A program made the translations under genes and the position numbers. A stretch of 64,000 nt of DNA from Verrucomicrobium sp. BvORR106 (lineage in GTDB: Bacteria > Verrucomicrobiota > Verrucomicrobiia > Verrucomicrobiales > Verrucomicrobiaceae), in NCBI RefSeq assembly GCF_000739655.1, contig NZ_BATR01000114.1, forward strand, positions 62,001 to 126,000. The letters run 5' to 3'. Below, one piece after another: positions 20,266 through 29,871 of the stretch (position 1 is the stretch's first letter; every line of letters begins with the position of its first letter). The notes beneath the pieces were generated by a model. That model worked only from the letters and a program-made list of their open reading frames with translations. It was not told the origin of the DNA and ran no database searches.

Positions 20266-22278
20266 ATGTCGGAAAATTTCCAGTCGAAATGGTCGTCGTG
20301 GAAACGACTGGGTTCGTGGCTCATCACGGGGTTGTTACTGGGAGCGGCAGCAGGGGCGGATGCTGATTCCAAAGTCGCGGCTGAGGTGGCGTCCATGGCC
20401 CGATGGTCGGATCCGGTGAACGGGCTGACGGCGAGGGTGGACTATGTGAATCCTGCGGGACCTGCGGGATTTGTCGTGCTGGTGCAGCTGCGGAACGTCA
20501 GTTCATCTCCCTTGAGGGTGCCGATGGGGAATTCGCCGGATTCTCGGCCGGCCCGGTTGTATGAATTGCACAAACGTGACCGGAAAGGGGAATGGCACCG
20601 TGCACCTTGGTTGCCGGGAGAGCATCTGGAGGGTGATGGTCCCGTGGCGGACAGAGGAGGCGTGTTGCACGCGGGATTTTTGGTTGGGCAAGACATCGAG
20701 CGCCCCCCTGTCGTGTTGCAACCGGGGGAAGGGGCTCTGGTCTATCTCTGGGGAAATAAGCCCGGAGGGGATGATCGTAGCCTTCCCCTTGATTTGAAGG
20801 TCGTGCTCCGTCTCAAAGCAGGACAGATCCAAACTGTGGCAAAGGGGCTCGCCAACGCAAAGGGGGGACCTGCTACTGCAGAGCAAGGAGACGGATCCTT
20901 GGCGTCTTGGACAGGAGTTCTGGAGACGCCCGCCTTTCCAACCCATCGTGCTAGCAAGTTGCACAGGCAACGACGGGGGCAGTTGGAATGTACCGAGTAT
21001 CTGCCACCATTTAGGTTGTTCATAGGCAATCCGCTGCTCCGGGACATGTCGGAGCACCAGTTTGATGGCATTTGCGATTCCAATTTTGCACTGAATGCCG
21101 CCGTCGAGCTCTACAGGGGGGGGCCCATGCGCAGCATCTTGGAGAAAAGAATGGCGAATGCTACCTCGCCACTTTTGAGGTTGATGATCGCCATGCTGGC
21201 CGTTCGAATGGACAGCGAGGCTGCGATGAACCACATAAGAAGTTGCTCCCAGACCGTTGAGTGGAGCGAAGTCAGAGAATTTCATAGTGCATTGACTCAT
21301 CTGTTGCGTGAGTATGGGAGTGAAACGCCACCCTGGTTGCTGGTCCTCGTGGAAAAGGTATTGACTGATGACCGAGCGCTGAGCGTTGCCAGGTCGTCAA
21401 CCAATGGATCCATCGTTCCGTCCAATGTGCTTGAGAACGCCACGAAACGGGAGACGCTTCCCCTGACGCTTGCGTACGCAAAGTGTCCAGGTGCTTTTTC
21501 TGTATTGGAAGCAAACTTCAAAAAGTACCCAAGCAATGAAGGTCTGTGGGGACTGCGAGAATTGCGAGATGTGCGTGCGGCACCCTTGTTGTGGCAGGCT
21601 CTACGTAGCAAATTGGCTGATCCCAAAGGTCAGAATCCCGCCGCAGCCAGACTTGACGAGGAAAGTCTCGCCAGTGCAGTGGCAGCTGCTCGTATGACCG
21701 ATGCAGCGCCTCTTCTCATGCAATTGCCTGAATCGAGTCAGATGCTGATGGCATTGGGCTCCCTGGGCGATCTACGTGCTCGAGACTACCTGCAGCAGAT
21801 GTCGGAAAATGGAATCGTCGAGGGGAAAGCCCGACCCGACCTGGCTTTTTGGGCCAGCATTGCCCTTGCTGCTCTAGAGCCAGAAAAGCGCACCATCCGG
21901 TTCGAGGAGCTTTTGGGTGCCCTTTCTAATGATGAACGGCAGATGATCAGTGTGGTGAGTTCGATGGGCGCCCTTGAGGACCCACGATTGATCCCGCTGT
22001 TCTCGAGCCTGGCTGCAAACTGTAGCAACAAGTACGTCGTGCGCGACTCAGTGATGCACCTTGGGACACTGAAAGCGCGTCAGTCCGTGCCGACTTTGTT
22101 GGGCATATTTGATCGACAGTTTGATCCTCCCACGACAGGCAGCCTACCTCCGTACACAACAGCCGATCACCAAGTAAACATCATCCGTTCTCTGGAGTTG
22201 ATATCTGGAAAGGACTTTGGCATGGACCGCACGAAGTGGTTGCAATGGTGGACTGAACAGTCAGGATCCAGGCAATGA
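20266..22278 (+). CDS. secreted two-domain protein, HEAT-like C-terminus (paralogue 1)
   Basis: Protein of 670 residues with an N-terminal hydrophobic segment (GSWLITGLLLGAAAG) fitting a signal peptide. Residues about 35-200 look like a beta-sandwich with GFVVLVQLRNVSSSPLRVPMG, a pattern seen in domains that compare ordinary and adjusted substrates, but I cannot name it. From about 290 on the chain is helical, with HEAT-like pairs such as DVRAAPLLWQAL, DLRARDYLQQM and KARQSVPTLLGIF. It begins 50 bases after the giant repeat protein, so it may share its transcript. The following gene is a clear paralogue in the same order of domains. Function unknown. Confidence 0.75.
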   Translation: MSENFQSKWSSWKRLGSWLITGLLLGAAAGADADSKVAAEVASMARWSDPVNGLTARVDYVNPAGPAGFVVLVQLRNVSSSPLRVPMGNSPDSRPARLYELHKRDRKGEWHRAPWLPGEHLEGDGPVADRGGVLHAGFLVGQDIERPPVVLQPGEGALVYLWGNKPGGDDRSLPLDLKVVLRLKAGQIQTVAKGLANAKGGPATAEQGDGSLASWTGVLETPAFPTHRASKLHRQRRGQLECTEYLPPFRLFIGNPLLRDMSEHQFDGICDSNFALNAAVELYRGGPMRSILEKRMANATSPLLRLMIAMLAVRMDSEAAMNHIRSCSQTVEWSEVREFHSALTHLLREYGSETPPWLLVLVEKVLTDDRALSVARSSTNGSIVPSNVLENATKRETLPLTLAYAKCPGAFSVLEANFKKYPSNEGLWGLRELRDVRAAPLLWQALRSKLADPKGQNPAAARLDEESLASAVAAARMTDAAPLLMQLPESSQMLMALGSLGDLRARDYLQQMSENGIVEGKARPDLAFWASIALAALEPEKRTIRFEELLGALSNDERQMISVVSSMGALEDPRLIPLFSSLAANCSNKYVVRDSVMHLGTLKARQSVPTLLGIFDRQFDPPTTGSLPPYTTADHQVNIIRSLELISGKDFGMDRTKWLQWWTEQSGSRQ

Positions 22279-22394
22279 TGATGGATGCCACGGAGCAGCC
22301 TTTTCGATGAGGTTGGCGCACTACTGCGGGAACTGGTCGTTCTTGGAGTCGTTTGTATTGCCTAGATTGCCGCCTTTGCTCATAGTCGGTGGTG

Positions 22395-24437
22395 ATGTTG
22401 CGCAAAACCCATCGATTGGGCTTGTCTTTGATCTTAGGTTGGGTCTTTGACGGCTCATCATTCACGGCTCTGGCTCAAGCAACAGAGACGGATGCCAAGA
22501 TCGCAGCCGAGGTGTCAGCCCTGGCGCAGTGGTCTGCACCAGTGAACGGATTGGTGGCGCGGGTGGATTTCGTGGATACCTGGAGGTATACGGGATATGT
22601 GGTGTTGGTGCAGTTGCGGAACGTGGGTGCGACTCCATTGCGGGTACCCATGGGGAATTCACCCGATTCGCGGCTTGCCCGTCTCTTTGAGCTGCACAAA
22701 CTCCACCAGAAGGGAGAGTGGCAACGCGTGCCGTGGATGCCCGGCGAACATTTGGATGGCGATGGGCCCGAGGTGAATCGGGGAGGAGTGCTCTATGGAG
22801 GCATCGCGAGTGGGCAGGATTTCGAGAGGACTCCGGTGGTGCTACAGCCTGGGGAAGGGGCGCAAGTTTACCTGTGGGGAGATCGTGCTACGGCAGATGG
22901 AGGGGGATTCACCGAGCAGCTGAGGATTAGATTGCTTCTCTCGGACAAGCAGCTCACCCAGCTGGCTACGGGCGAAAACGGGGCGACTCCGAGCAAAGGC
23001 AAGGTGAGTTCATCGAAAGGTGGGAGCCGCCTCGCATCGGTGCCAGATTGGACCGGCGAGATACAGACCCCTGCCTTCCCCGTGCGCAAGGCTACCAGGC
23101 TCCACGAGTATCGACGTGGGAGCCTGGAATGCCCGACGGTTGTGGCTCCCTTCAGCTACTCCCTTGGCAGCCCGCTTAATCGCGACTTTTGGGGACCTCA
23201 GCTTCCTGCCCTGGAGCGGTGCAATGCCGCTCTCAATGAGGCGATCAATCTCTATGAGCCGACCCAGATGCGACGTATTCTGGAGAGCCGGACGACAGAG
23301 AACGCCTCACCACTCGCCCGGCTCATGATTGCCTCACTGGTGGCACCGCTGGGTAGCGAGAGTGCAAAAGCCTTTCTCCAATCCCGCGCCGATGCGACCG
23401 ACTTTGAGGAGGTCAGAGAATTTCACGAGGCGTTGTCAACGCTTCTGCACGGGTACGGCAAGGATGCTCCAACTTGGGCGCTGGTGCTCATGGAGAAAGT
23501 CCTCACAGACGAGCGCAAGTTGACTTTCAATGCCGAACGGGGGCCGGCTTCAGGCTTAACCTCCGCGTCAAGAGTGCTGGAGCATGCGACGAAAGATGGG
23601 CGGCTCGCGGTGGCGTTGGCGCGGACCCAATGCGCTGGCGCCTTTTCCGTCCTTGAAGCGAACTTCAAGAGGTATCCCACACACGAGGGGGCTTTGGCTC
23701 TAGGCCTGCTCAGTGACCTTCGGGCAGGTCCATTGTTAATGGATCAGCTGCTTCGCCGCATCCAGAGTGCCCAGCCCAGAGGTTCGCTGGCCAAGCTCGA
23801 GCTAGACTGGTTGGCCAGTGCGTTGGCGGACCTCCACATCAAAGACGCGGCTCCACTACTGATGCAATTGCGTCCGACTCCCGTCGTGATCATCGCCGTA
23901 GGGCAGTTGGGGGATCTGAAGGCTCGCGACTGGCTCCAAAAGTTGATGGAAGGTGAAGAGGCCTCCTCTAGTGAGAGGAGAAGCTCCTCTCAAGAGGTGA
24001 AGAGCGCGGCCAAAATCGCGCTGGCAGCCCTTGAGCCAGAGCACCGGGTCACGAGGTTCGAGGAACTGCTCAAAGGTCCGTTTGCCGATAAATGGAAGGA
24101 GGTGAATGTGGTCAGAGAAATGGCTGCACTGGAGGATTCACAATTGGTTCCGCTGTTTCTGACCCTGGCTGCGACCAGCCAAAACAAGCATGTCGTAAGA
24201 ACATCAGTAGAACACCTGGGAGAAATGCGGGCGCGACAAGCGGTGCCGGTGTTGCTCGAAATTGTGAACCGGTCGTTCGATCCAGATAGTGAAACGTTCA
24301 TCACCTCGTACACTGGCGCCAAACATCGGAGCAACGTCTATCGAGCACTTGAGACGATATCGGGACAGGACTTTGGAGACGACTGGGCTCAGTGGGAAAA
24401 CTGGTGGAAGGGCCAGCCTGAGTCGGCGGCCCGTTGA
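22395..24437 (+). CDS. secreted two-domain protein, HEAT-like C-terminus (paralogue 2)
   Basis: Protein of 680 residues, a tandem paralogue of the preceding gene. Shared landmarks include APVNGLVARVDFVD, LRNVGATPLRVPMGNSPDSR, the PGEHLDGDGP turn, VVLQPGEGAQVYLWG, the stretch CAGAFSVLEANFKRYP and the last segment ending DWAQWENWW. The signal peptide is LGLSLILGWVFDGSSFTALA. ATG 22395 is taken as start; two GTG codons directly upstream are in frame. A Ser-rich insertion around residue 525 is absent from paralogue 1. The gene pair marks a recent-to-moderate duplication; the role is unknown. Confidence 0.75.
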   Translation: MLRKTHRLGLSLILGWVFDGSSFTALAQATETDAKIAAEVSALAQWSAPVNGLVARVDFVDTWRYTGYVVLVQLRNVGATPLRVPMGNSPDSRLARLFELHKLHQKGEWQRVPWMPGEHLDGDGPEVNRGGVLYGGIASGQDFERTPVVLQPGEGAQVYLWGDRATADGGGFTEQLRIRLLLSDKQLTQLATGENGATPSKGKVSSSKGGSRLASVPDWTGEIQTPAFPVRKATRLHEYRRGSLECPTVVAPFSYSLGSPLNRDFWGPQLPALERCNAALNEAINLYEPTQMRRILESRTTENASPLARLMIASLVAPLGSESAKAFLQSRADATDFEEVREFHEALSTLLHGYGKDAPTWALVLMEKVLTDERKLTFNAERGPASGLTSASRVLEHATKDGRLAVALARTQCAGAFSVLEANFKRYPTHEGALALGLLSDLRAGPLLMDQLLRRIQSAQPRGSLAKLELDWLASALADLHIKDAAPLLMQLRPTPVVIIAVGQLGDLKARDWLQKLMEGEEASSSERRSSSQEVKSAAKIALAALEPEHRVTRFEELLKGPFADKWKEVNVVREMAALEDSQLVPLFLTLAATSQNKHVVRTSVEHLGEMRARQAVPVLLEIVNRSFDPDSETFITSYTGAKHRSNVYRALETISGQDFGDDWAQWENWWKGQPESAAR

Positions 24438-24592
24438 GCAAAAGCTGGGCAGGTTGATCATCAGTGCCGCTTCTTGATAGGAGGAAGCGGTCGGCGAATT
24501 GAACTTGGACTACTGCCAGGTTCCGGCTCGTAGCGGGAAAACTCAACCTGCTCACGGGTGAGCCCAACAAACGCCGGGCTTTCTCGCGCACC

Positions 24593-25291
24593 TCAATCTC
24601 TCGCCGGAGAAGGCGTCAACGCGTCTGAGGATTGACGGAAACCCCGTGCAATCAAATAGACCGCCAAGATGAGCTCTAAAAGGGCTGAAGGCACGTTTAA
24701 CGCCAAATAGGTGGTCGTCACCACTTGGATCCGATCAAGCATGTAGAGAAGCGTCGCGAGAAGCGTCAATGCCGTGCCAATCAATCCCCAGACTGACATC
24801 CAGCGCGGAATCATTCTGGTTCTGAATAATGCCCGATAGAGGAAGATGCTGCCGACGCTCCAGGGAAGGATCATGCCGATGTGATTCAGCCAGTCCCGAG
24901 TTTGGCGGAGCAACGCTCCGATCACCTCAAGTTCTGCACCGTTGGGATTGCGGGCCGGCGCAAACCGGCGGCTCAGATCAAGCAAGAGCAGAAGCGTAAC
25001 GATCCCTACAAAAAGGAATACTGCGCCAATGGTGCGAAACGCGAAGTAGGCGAGGGCACTGGTCCGACTGTCCATCGCAACGATCGGGTACATGATGACC
25101 GCGATGGTGACGTAGATGATGGCCATCATAGCCTGAAAGAACACGGCCACAAACACTCTGGATTCAGATGAATGCAGTTTTGTCAGGTAGTCAGCCTCTT
25201 CGATTGCCGGAACTGAACTCAGAATCCCGCAGGCGATAGCGGCAATCAACAACACCCCAAAGGCAATGGCAGTTCGCCTGTTTTTGTTCAT
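24593..25291 (-). CDS. DUF4386 family membrane protein
   Basis: Integral membrane protein of 232 residues with about six hydrophobic helices and the pattern of DUF4386: an RRTAIAFGVLLIAAIACGI first helix, a Gly/Ala-rich middle, RTRMIPRWMSVWGLIG and a last helix before the tail. No function is established for the family. The start at 25291 has AAGGAG seven bases upstream. This clear Shine-Dalgarno is unusual in this window, where most genes lack one, and could hint at a different origin. An upstream in-frame start at 25339 lacks such a signal. Confidence 0.8.
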   Translation of the reverse strand: MNKNRRTAIAFGVLLIAAIACGILSSVPAIEEADYLTKLHSSESRVFVAVFFQAMMAIIYVTIAVIMYPIVAMDSRTSALAYFAFRTIGAVFLFVGIVTLLLLLDLSRRFAPARNPNGAELEVIGALLRQTRDWLNHIGMILPWSVGSIFLYRALFRTRMIPRWMSVWGLIGTALTLLATLLYMLDRIQVVTTTYLALNVPSALLELILAVYLIARGFRQSSDALTPSPARD

Positions 25292-25484
25292 AGGGATCTC
25301 CTTTTCGCGATGGCGTCCTTGTGTCAGCGATGCCAGCAAAGGGGGCGTCTGATTTTGACAGGGGCGATGTCGCGCTTACTGGAAGTTGCTTCTTTTGTGT
25401 CGTCTGGCGTGCGGTTCAAGAAGTTTGGTCGGTAATTTCTTCCCGGACTTCGCCTAACCTACATCTCACTGCTGGACGATTCGT

Positions 25485-25955
25485 TCATTTGGACGGCGCC
25501 AACGGAAGGCGGATGACGAAGCCTCCCGAAGCGAAGCAAATTTTCATCATGGCTTCATCCAGTGGGCCAAAGGTGACATTCTTTGGGGCAGGATTAAAAT
25601 GAGTCTTTGGATCGCCGACACGTGCCACAAGCTCTATGCATTGAAGGGTTTTCCCGGCCTTGATGCCACCGATTGATTGGGCGTCACCCCCCAACTCGGT
25701 GCCGCTAGCGATGCCAGTGGGAAAGCACCCCAACGCTCCATGGGCGAATGAGCCATCCGTGAAAATTAGCCGCATCATGGGATAGAACTGGATGCCAGGT
25801 GCTGCGCTACTATCCACCTTCACCGTTAGCAAGAATCTGAGACATGACTCTGTCGTCAACACGGGGCGCGCCGTTCCGTGTGCGAGCGGGGCGGCTGAGA
25901 GTTCCGCTGAGTGGAGGAAGGAGATAATGCCGACAAAGGTAAGAAATAGTTTCAT
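25485..25955 (-). CDS. small secreted hypothetical protein
   Basis: 156 residues with a signal peptide (LFLTFVGIISFLHSAELSAA). The mature part has Cys at about positions 38, 77, 105 and 139, which could form disulfides. I do not recognise a family. It is the first of three small secreted genes in a row on this strand, all starting with MKL plus a signal peptide, separated by 102-125 bases. Confidence 0.6.
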   Translation of the reverse strand: MKLFLTFVGIISFLHSAELSAAPLAHGTARPVLTTESCLRFLLTVKVDSSAAPGIQFYPMMRLIFTDGSFAHGALGCFPTGIASGTELGGDAQSIGGIKAGKTLQCIELVARVGDPKTHFNPAPKNVTFGPLDEAMMKICFASGGFVIRLPLAPSK

Positions 25956-26080
25956 ACTATAGAAAAAATGGGGCTGGTTGACCTCGGTAAACGGATCCGA
26001 GACGTAGCTAAGTTTTTAGAATGCGAGGGAGACCTCAATGCGTTTCTCCCGTCGTCTATGTTATTGTTCCAGCCTGTAGT

Positions 26081-26536
26081 TCACTTCCGCTTCGGATACA
26101 GGTAGCCAACCCCAACGATGGAATCAATCATGTTGCCCTTAATGACGATGTCGGGGGCGTAGAAGCCGATATGCCCTACCTCCTTGCCGTCTTGCAGGTC
26201 CTTGGCCGTCTTCAAGGATTCCTGCCACACCTTTGCCAGAACGCCGCCTGGCGCGGCTTCTTTACCCCTCTTGATCGTGAACGTGGCCTTTTCTGAGATG
26301 ACTTGAACTCTTGTGACCGGCATTCCCAGCCACCTGTCCCCGGAGTAGTTGGGATCGTGGGTGGCACTGACTAACGTGATGCGAGTCGTCGCCTCGGTGA
26401 CGGTGATGGTGATCACCTCTTCTTCAATGACGACCTTTGCTACCTTCACGAGTGTGACATCGGCATCGGACGCGGCACGCGCCGAAGCCGTCAGAGAGCA
26501 AAAAAGCACCACGATGGAGGCGAGTAGGAGTTTCAT
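26081..26536 (-). CDS. small secreted hypothetical protein
   Basis: 151 residues. A signal peptide (LLLASIVVLFCSLTASARA) is followed by a Val/Thr-rich beta region (VITITVTEATTRITLVSA) and a Lys-rich C-terminal half. No recognised family. Second of the three small secreted genes; the leader has no Shine-Dalgarno. Confidence 0.6.
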   Translation of the reverse strand: MKLLLASIVVLFCSLTASARAASDADVTLVKVAKVVIEEEVITITVTEATTRITLVSATHDPNYSGDRWLGMPVTRVQVISEKATFTIKRGKEAAPGGVLAKVWQESLKTAKDLQDGKEVGHIGFYAPDIVIKGNMIDSIVGVGYLYPKRK

Positions 26537-26638
26537 GGCGAATAGTCTGCTCCAAGCTGCGGGAAACTTTGTCAGAAGTGTGTCAGGCGTTTGTAAGTTG
26601 TTCGTTCCCCCAAGCGGCGCATTGAGGTGGCCGGTGGG

Positions 26639-27058
26639 TCATTCGATCGTCTTAGCCTGGAGAAGGTAAATCGTGTAGGCTTCGTAGCATTCGCCGACGA
26701 TGATGCCTTCAATACGAAGTCGTTCACCCTTCTTGAGCGATGACGCTTCGGTTGTAGCGCTGATTAGGTGAGCGTGGAAGACTCCCGTTCCCTGGGCAGA
26801 GTCACCTGTGGGTTCTTTTGGGGACATGACCTCCACCAGCGGAACTTCCCGTTCGACGGTGACGACGACATTGAGCAGTACAAATTGTCCGATGATCTTG
26901 TCTTTTGCGTTCGGAGTGCCGCCAAGTTGATGCAGTTGGGATGCCGTCAGGTGGTTCTGCGAGGGAAACTGAATATCAAGCTTATTGGATGTAGGATCCC
27001 CGAATGCGCGGATGAGGGGGGCGATCAGAACAAGAGAAAGGACTAGCAGCAGTTTCAT
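26639..27058 (-). CDS. small secreted protein, possible OB-fold (tRNA_anti-like)
   Basis: 139 residues with signal peptide LLLVLSLVLIAPLIRAFG. The mature part ends LKKGERLRIEGIIVGECYEAYTIYLLQAKTIE in pattern, which matches the last strands of OB-fold domains of the tRNA_anti-like type found in exported bacterial proteins (hydrophobic strand, KG-x-v-x-v-x-G turn, strand). That assignment is an inference from pattern. Third and most upstream of the three small secreted genes. Confidence 0.6.
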   Translation of the reverse strand: MKLLLVLSLVLIAPLIRAFGDPTSNKLDIQFPSQNHLTASQLHQLGGTPNAKDKIIGQFVLLNVVVTVEREVPLVEVMSPKEPTGDSAQGTGVFHAHLISATTEASSLKKGERLRIEGIIVGECYEAYTIYLLQAKTIE

Positions 27059-27248
27059 GGCGGCAGTGCAGGATTCGAACCACTGGCAGGTTTGACGCCG
27101 TAGGAGGTATAACCCCAGGCAAATCGAACCGGTATTTGCGACGCGGGCTCACGGAGCAAACTTCTCCATCACCAGCTGCAAATGTTCGCCGTGATGGCCC
27201 GGTTGCACCACAAGCCATCCTTCACCCAATTTTCTATTGGGCGCTGGA

Positions 27249-28793
27249 TCAGAGCTGTCCTTCGATGGGCAGAAGGCCCAGTGCATTGACCTTGAACCGC
27301 TGCCAGGCACTGGTGCCAGGTTCCTTCTCAAAGCGGACCATCTTTCCCTGCTCGTTGGCAATCCAGACGGGGTTGCCATTCTCAAGGACCAGGCGATAGG
27401 CCGTGCTGTCCAGGTTTCTCAGAAGAGGCCGCGTGAGACTGCTGGCGAGTTCACGAGACTCCACCATGATGCCGATCTCGGTGTTGAGCTTGATGGAGCG
27501 CGGATCGAGGTTCATGGAGCCAATGAACACCTTTCGATCGTCGAATGAAAAGGTCTTGGCATGAAGGCTTGCCGAGCTGGAGCCACCGGGGTGGCGTTTT
27601 TTTGAAGCAGCAACGGCACTGCCCGCAGTGGGCTTGAGTTCGTAGAGTTCGACTCCGGCTTCGAGCAACGGTTTGCGGTACTTTTTGTAGCCAGCGTGCA
27701 CCATGGGCACATCGGTCGAGGCCAGGGCGTTGGTCAGGATGGTGACGCGTACACCCCGTTTGCGCAAGCCCGCCAGCATGGCCACGCCGTCTTCTCCTGG
27801 GACAAAGTAGGGAGACACGATGAACAGATGCTTGGTGGTTGCTTCCACCGTTGACCAGAGCTGGGGTGCGAGGTGGGTGGCCTTGTCATCCGGGGCAGTG
27901 TCCACCTTGTCTGGAGCGTCGTAGAGCGCCCACGCTTTGCACGGCCGAAGCTGGAGTTTTGCCGCGCTGAACCCGCTTAGAATTGGGGAAGCTGACGGAG
28001 GGCTGGTTGCTGAAGAACTCCCGATTCGCGCATCCAGAGCCTGGCGTTGAGCTGAGGTGAGACTCTGTTGCTTGTTGCCAGAGAGGTCCATGATGTCCAC
28101 GGCATAGGGACTGTTCCAGTACTGATCAAATTGCGATGACACTTCCGCAACCACGGGCCCAACGGCGAGGACATCCAGATCGGCAAAGTTCACGCTTTTA
28201 TCCGCATCGAAGTATTCGTTCCCGATATTGCGCCCGCCCAGGATGACCGCTTCGTCGTCGGCAATGAAGGCCTTGTTGTGCATCCGGCGATTGGCGCGGC
28301 TGAAATTGAAGAGGAACCCCAGCATCTGGGCAGAACGAAGGGAGACGGGGTTGAACAATCTCACCTCCACATTGTGGTGCGCGGCGAGGGCGAGCAGATT
28401 CTGGTCAGAAGCGCTCACGCCGATGTCATCCAGCAGCACTCTCACCCGAACCCCACGGTCTGCGGCCTGCAGGAGAGCCTTCACCATACGCGCGCCCGAT
28501 GAGTCACCATGCCAGATGTAGTACTGCGCATCGAGCGTGCGACTCGCCATGCTGGCGAGGGCGAGGCGGGCATCCAGTGATTGGTCGCCGCGGGGGAGGA
28601 GTTGGGCCCCGCTCTGGCCCGGGTGTTTGTGCGTGAACTTCTTTGATTCCTTTACGATGCGGGAGTCACGCGCGGCGGAGCTGGCGGCAGAGGGAGGCTG
28701 GGTGTCTTTCCGGGTGGCTCGGGGAGAGGAGCAGCTTCCGAGCAGGCAGACGACGATGGCAATCGAAAGAGGGAGGCGCTGCGTGAGGTTCAT
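27249..28793 (-). CDS. phospholipase D family lipoprotein, cardiolipin synthase-like
   Basis: 514 residues with two HxK(x4)D motifs of the phospholipase D superfamily: MHNKAFIADDEAVILGGRN (about residue 170) and LHAKTFSFDDRKVFIGSMN (about residue 410). Two motifs in one chain form one active site. Known relatives such as ClsC make cardiolipin or transfer phosphatidyl groups. The start at 28793 gives a lipoprotein signal with lipobox LLGSC (Cys21), so the enzyme is likely anchored in a membrane and faces the periplasm. The frame stays open 22 codons further upstream to an ATG at 28859, which would bury the lipoprotein signal; I prefer 28793. No Shine-Dalgarno. It is the first of three lipoprotein genes on this strand (with those at 29008 and 29872). 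Confidence 0.85.
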   Translation of the reverse strand: MNLTQRLPLSIAIVVCLLGSCSSPRATRKDTQPPSAASSAARDSRIVKESKKFTHKHPGQSGAQLLPRGDQSLDARLALASMASRTLDAQYYIWHGDSSGARMVKALLQAADRGVRVRVLLDDIGVSASDQNLLALAAHHNVEVRLFNPVSLRSAQMLGFLFNFSRANRRMHNKAFIADDEAVILGGRNIGNEYFDADKSVNFADLDVLAVGPVVAEVSSQFDQYWNSPYAVDIMDLSGNKQQSLTSAQRQALDARIGSSSATSPPSASPILSGFSAAKLQLRPCKAWALYDAPDKVDTAPDDKATHLAPQLWSTVEATTKHLFIVSPYFVPGEDGVAMLAGLRKRGVRVTILTNALASTDVPMVHAGYKKYRKPLLEAGVELYELKPTAGSAVAASKKRHPGGSSSASLHAKTFSFDDRKVFIGSMNLDPRSIKLNTEIGIMVESRELASSLTRPLLRNLDSTAYRLVLENGNPVWIANEQGKMVRFEKEPGTSAWQRFKVNALGLLPIEGQL

Positions 28794-29007
28794 GGAAACA
28801 CATTGGTTGAACCCATTGCTTAGGGGCGGTTCCCCGCCCAGAGCCGCGACTCTCTTCATTGCCAGACTGATTGGTATCAGCCTGTCCGAAGATTCGACAT
28901 TGTCGGGTCATGGCGTGTCCTCATCCAGCCAGTTTCTGGAGGCGCACGCTATCAGACCTTGGTCGTATCCAGTCCTCGCTGTTGGATCGGGGACTTTGCG
29001 CCCGTGG

Positions 29008-29745
29008 TCACTGGGGAGCCTCGGCTTGAGGAGCTGGCTTGTCGGCATGTCCGGGAGCCCGCGTGATGTCATACTCGCGCCAGGCCACCTGATGCTTGTC
29101 CGTGAGGGGGAAACACTTGCTGCCGGGGGTGGTGGGCTTCGCACCATCGGCAAGGATCCCGGCTTTGGTGAGGGCATCACGTTGATCCACGCCCCAATCC
29201 AGCTTCAGATCGGCGATGGGTTGATGCGAGAGGATGGCAAAGACGATCTCGCGGCTCTTGTCCACGCCTTCGGGGAGTGCGGTGTTGATGTCCCACATCT
29301 CTTCAGCGCGTAGCCCCGACTCCGGCGGAAGCTTGATGGTGCGGTCCTTGAACACCTTGCCGCTGGGCTGGGAGGGATTGGGATAATAAAGGAGCACGCC
29401 TCCGTCTGCGTTGATCGCCCCCACATAGAGCCAGCCACTTTCGGGGGTGCGGACGCTCACGCGCTGGCGGTCACCAGTCTGGTAGGAGGATTGGTTAGTC
29501 GTGATCTGGAAAGGCCCTTCCGAGGCGCCTGCGGGATGGAGATTTGCGGTTTCGGCGGCCGTCGGGACAGCGCTGGCGGAGGGCTTGTCTGTCGGGGTGG
29601 CCGCTTCGGCTGCCGGTGTAGCGGTTGACTGGGTGGGCGGGGTGGCGGGGGCTTCCTTCTTGCACCCGGCGGTCAATGTGACGACAGCCACTGCGGTGGC
29701 AGCACAGGCAATACGGGCGGCGGAGGAGAGGGAGGGGCGGACCAT
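29008..29745 (-). CDS. DUF4384-domain lipoprotein
   Basis: 245 residues. Lipobox TLTAGC (Cys28) follows a hydrophobic stretch, then comes a low-complexity Ala/Pro/Thr linker to about residue 75. The domain that follows has SYQTGDRQRVSVRTPESGWL, GVLLYYPNPSQPSG and a PPESG segment, the plan of DUF4384, a sandwich domain found with caspase-like and protein-kinase proteins and in envelope proteins. In this window it sits between two other lipoprotein genes. ATG 29745 is used; a TTG two codons upstream is in frame. Confidence 0.75.
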   Translation of the reverse strand: MVRPSLSSAARIACAATAVAVVTLTAGCKKEAPATPPTQSTATPAAEAATPTDKPSASAVPTAAETANLHPAGASEGPFQITTNQSSYQTGDRQRVSVRTPESGWLYVGAINADGGVLLYYPNPSQPSGKVFKDRTIKLPPESGLRAEEMWDINTALPEGVDKSREIVFAILSHQPIADLKLDWGVDQRDALTKAGILADGAKPTTPGSKCFPLTDKHQVAWREYDITRAPGHADKPAPQAEAPQ

Positions 29746-29871
29746 GATCAAAGGTGGACGACAGCTTCTATTCCGGAGGTGGGCGCATCAACAGACTGGG
29801 CCCGGAACCTACTACTGGGACGGTCCCGGCGAGGCGTCAAGCTGAGCGTGGTTGCGCTGACGGTTCCGGCG

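Noticed and set aside
27064-27085. ggttcgaatcctgc on the minus strand, like the T arm of a tRNA
   Set aside because: The flanking bases do not pair to a T stem, and no acceptor or anticodon arm can be built.
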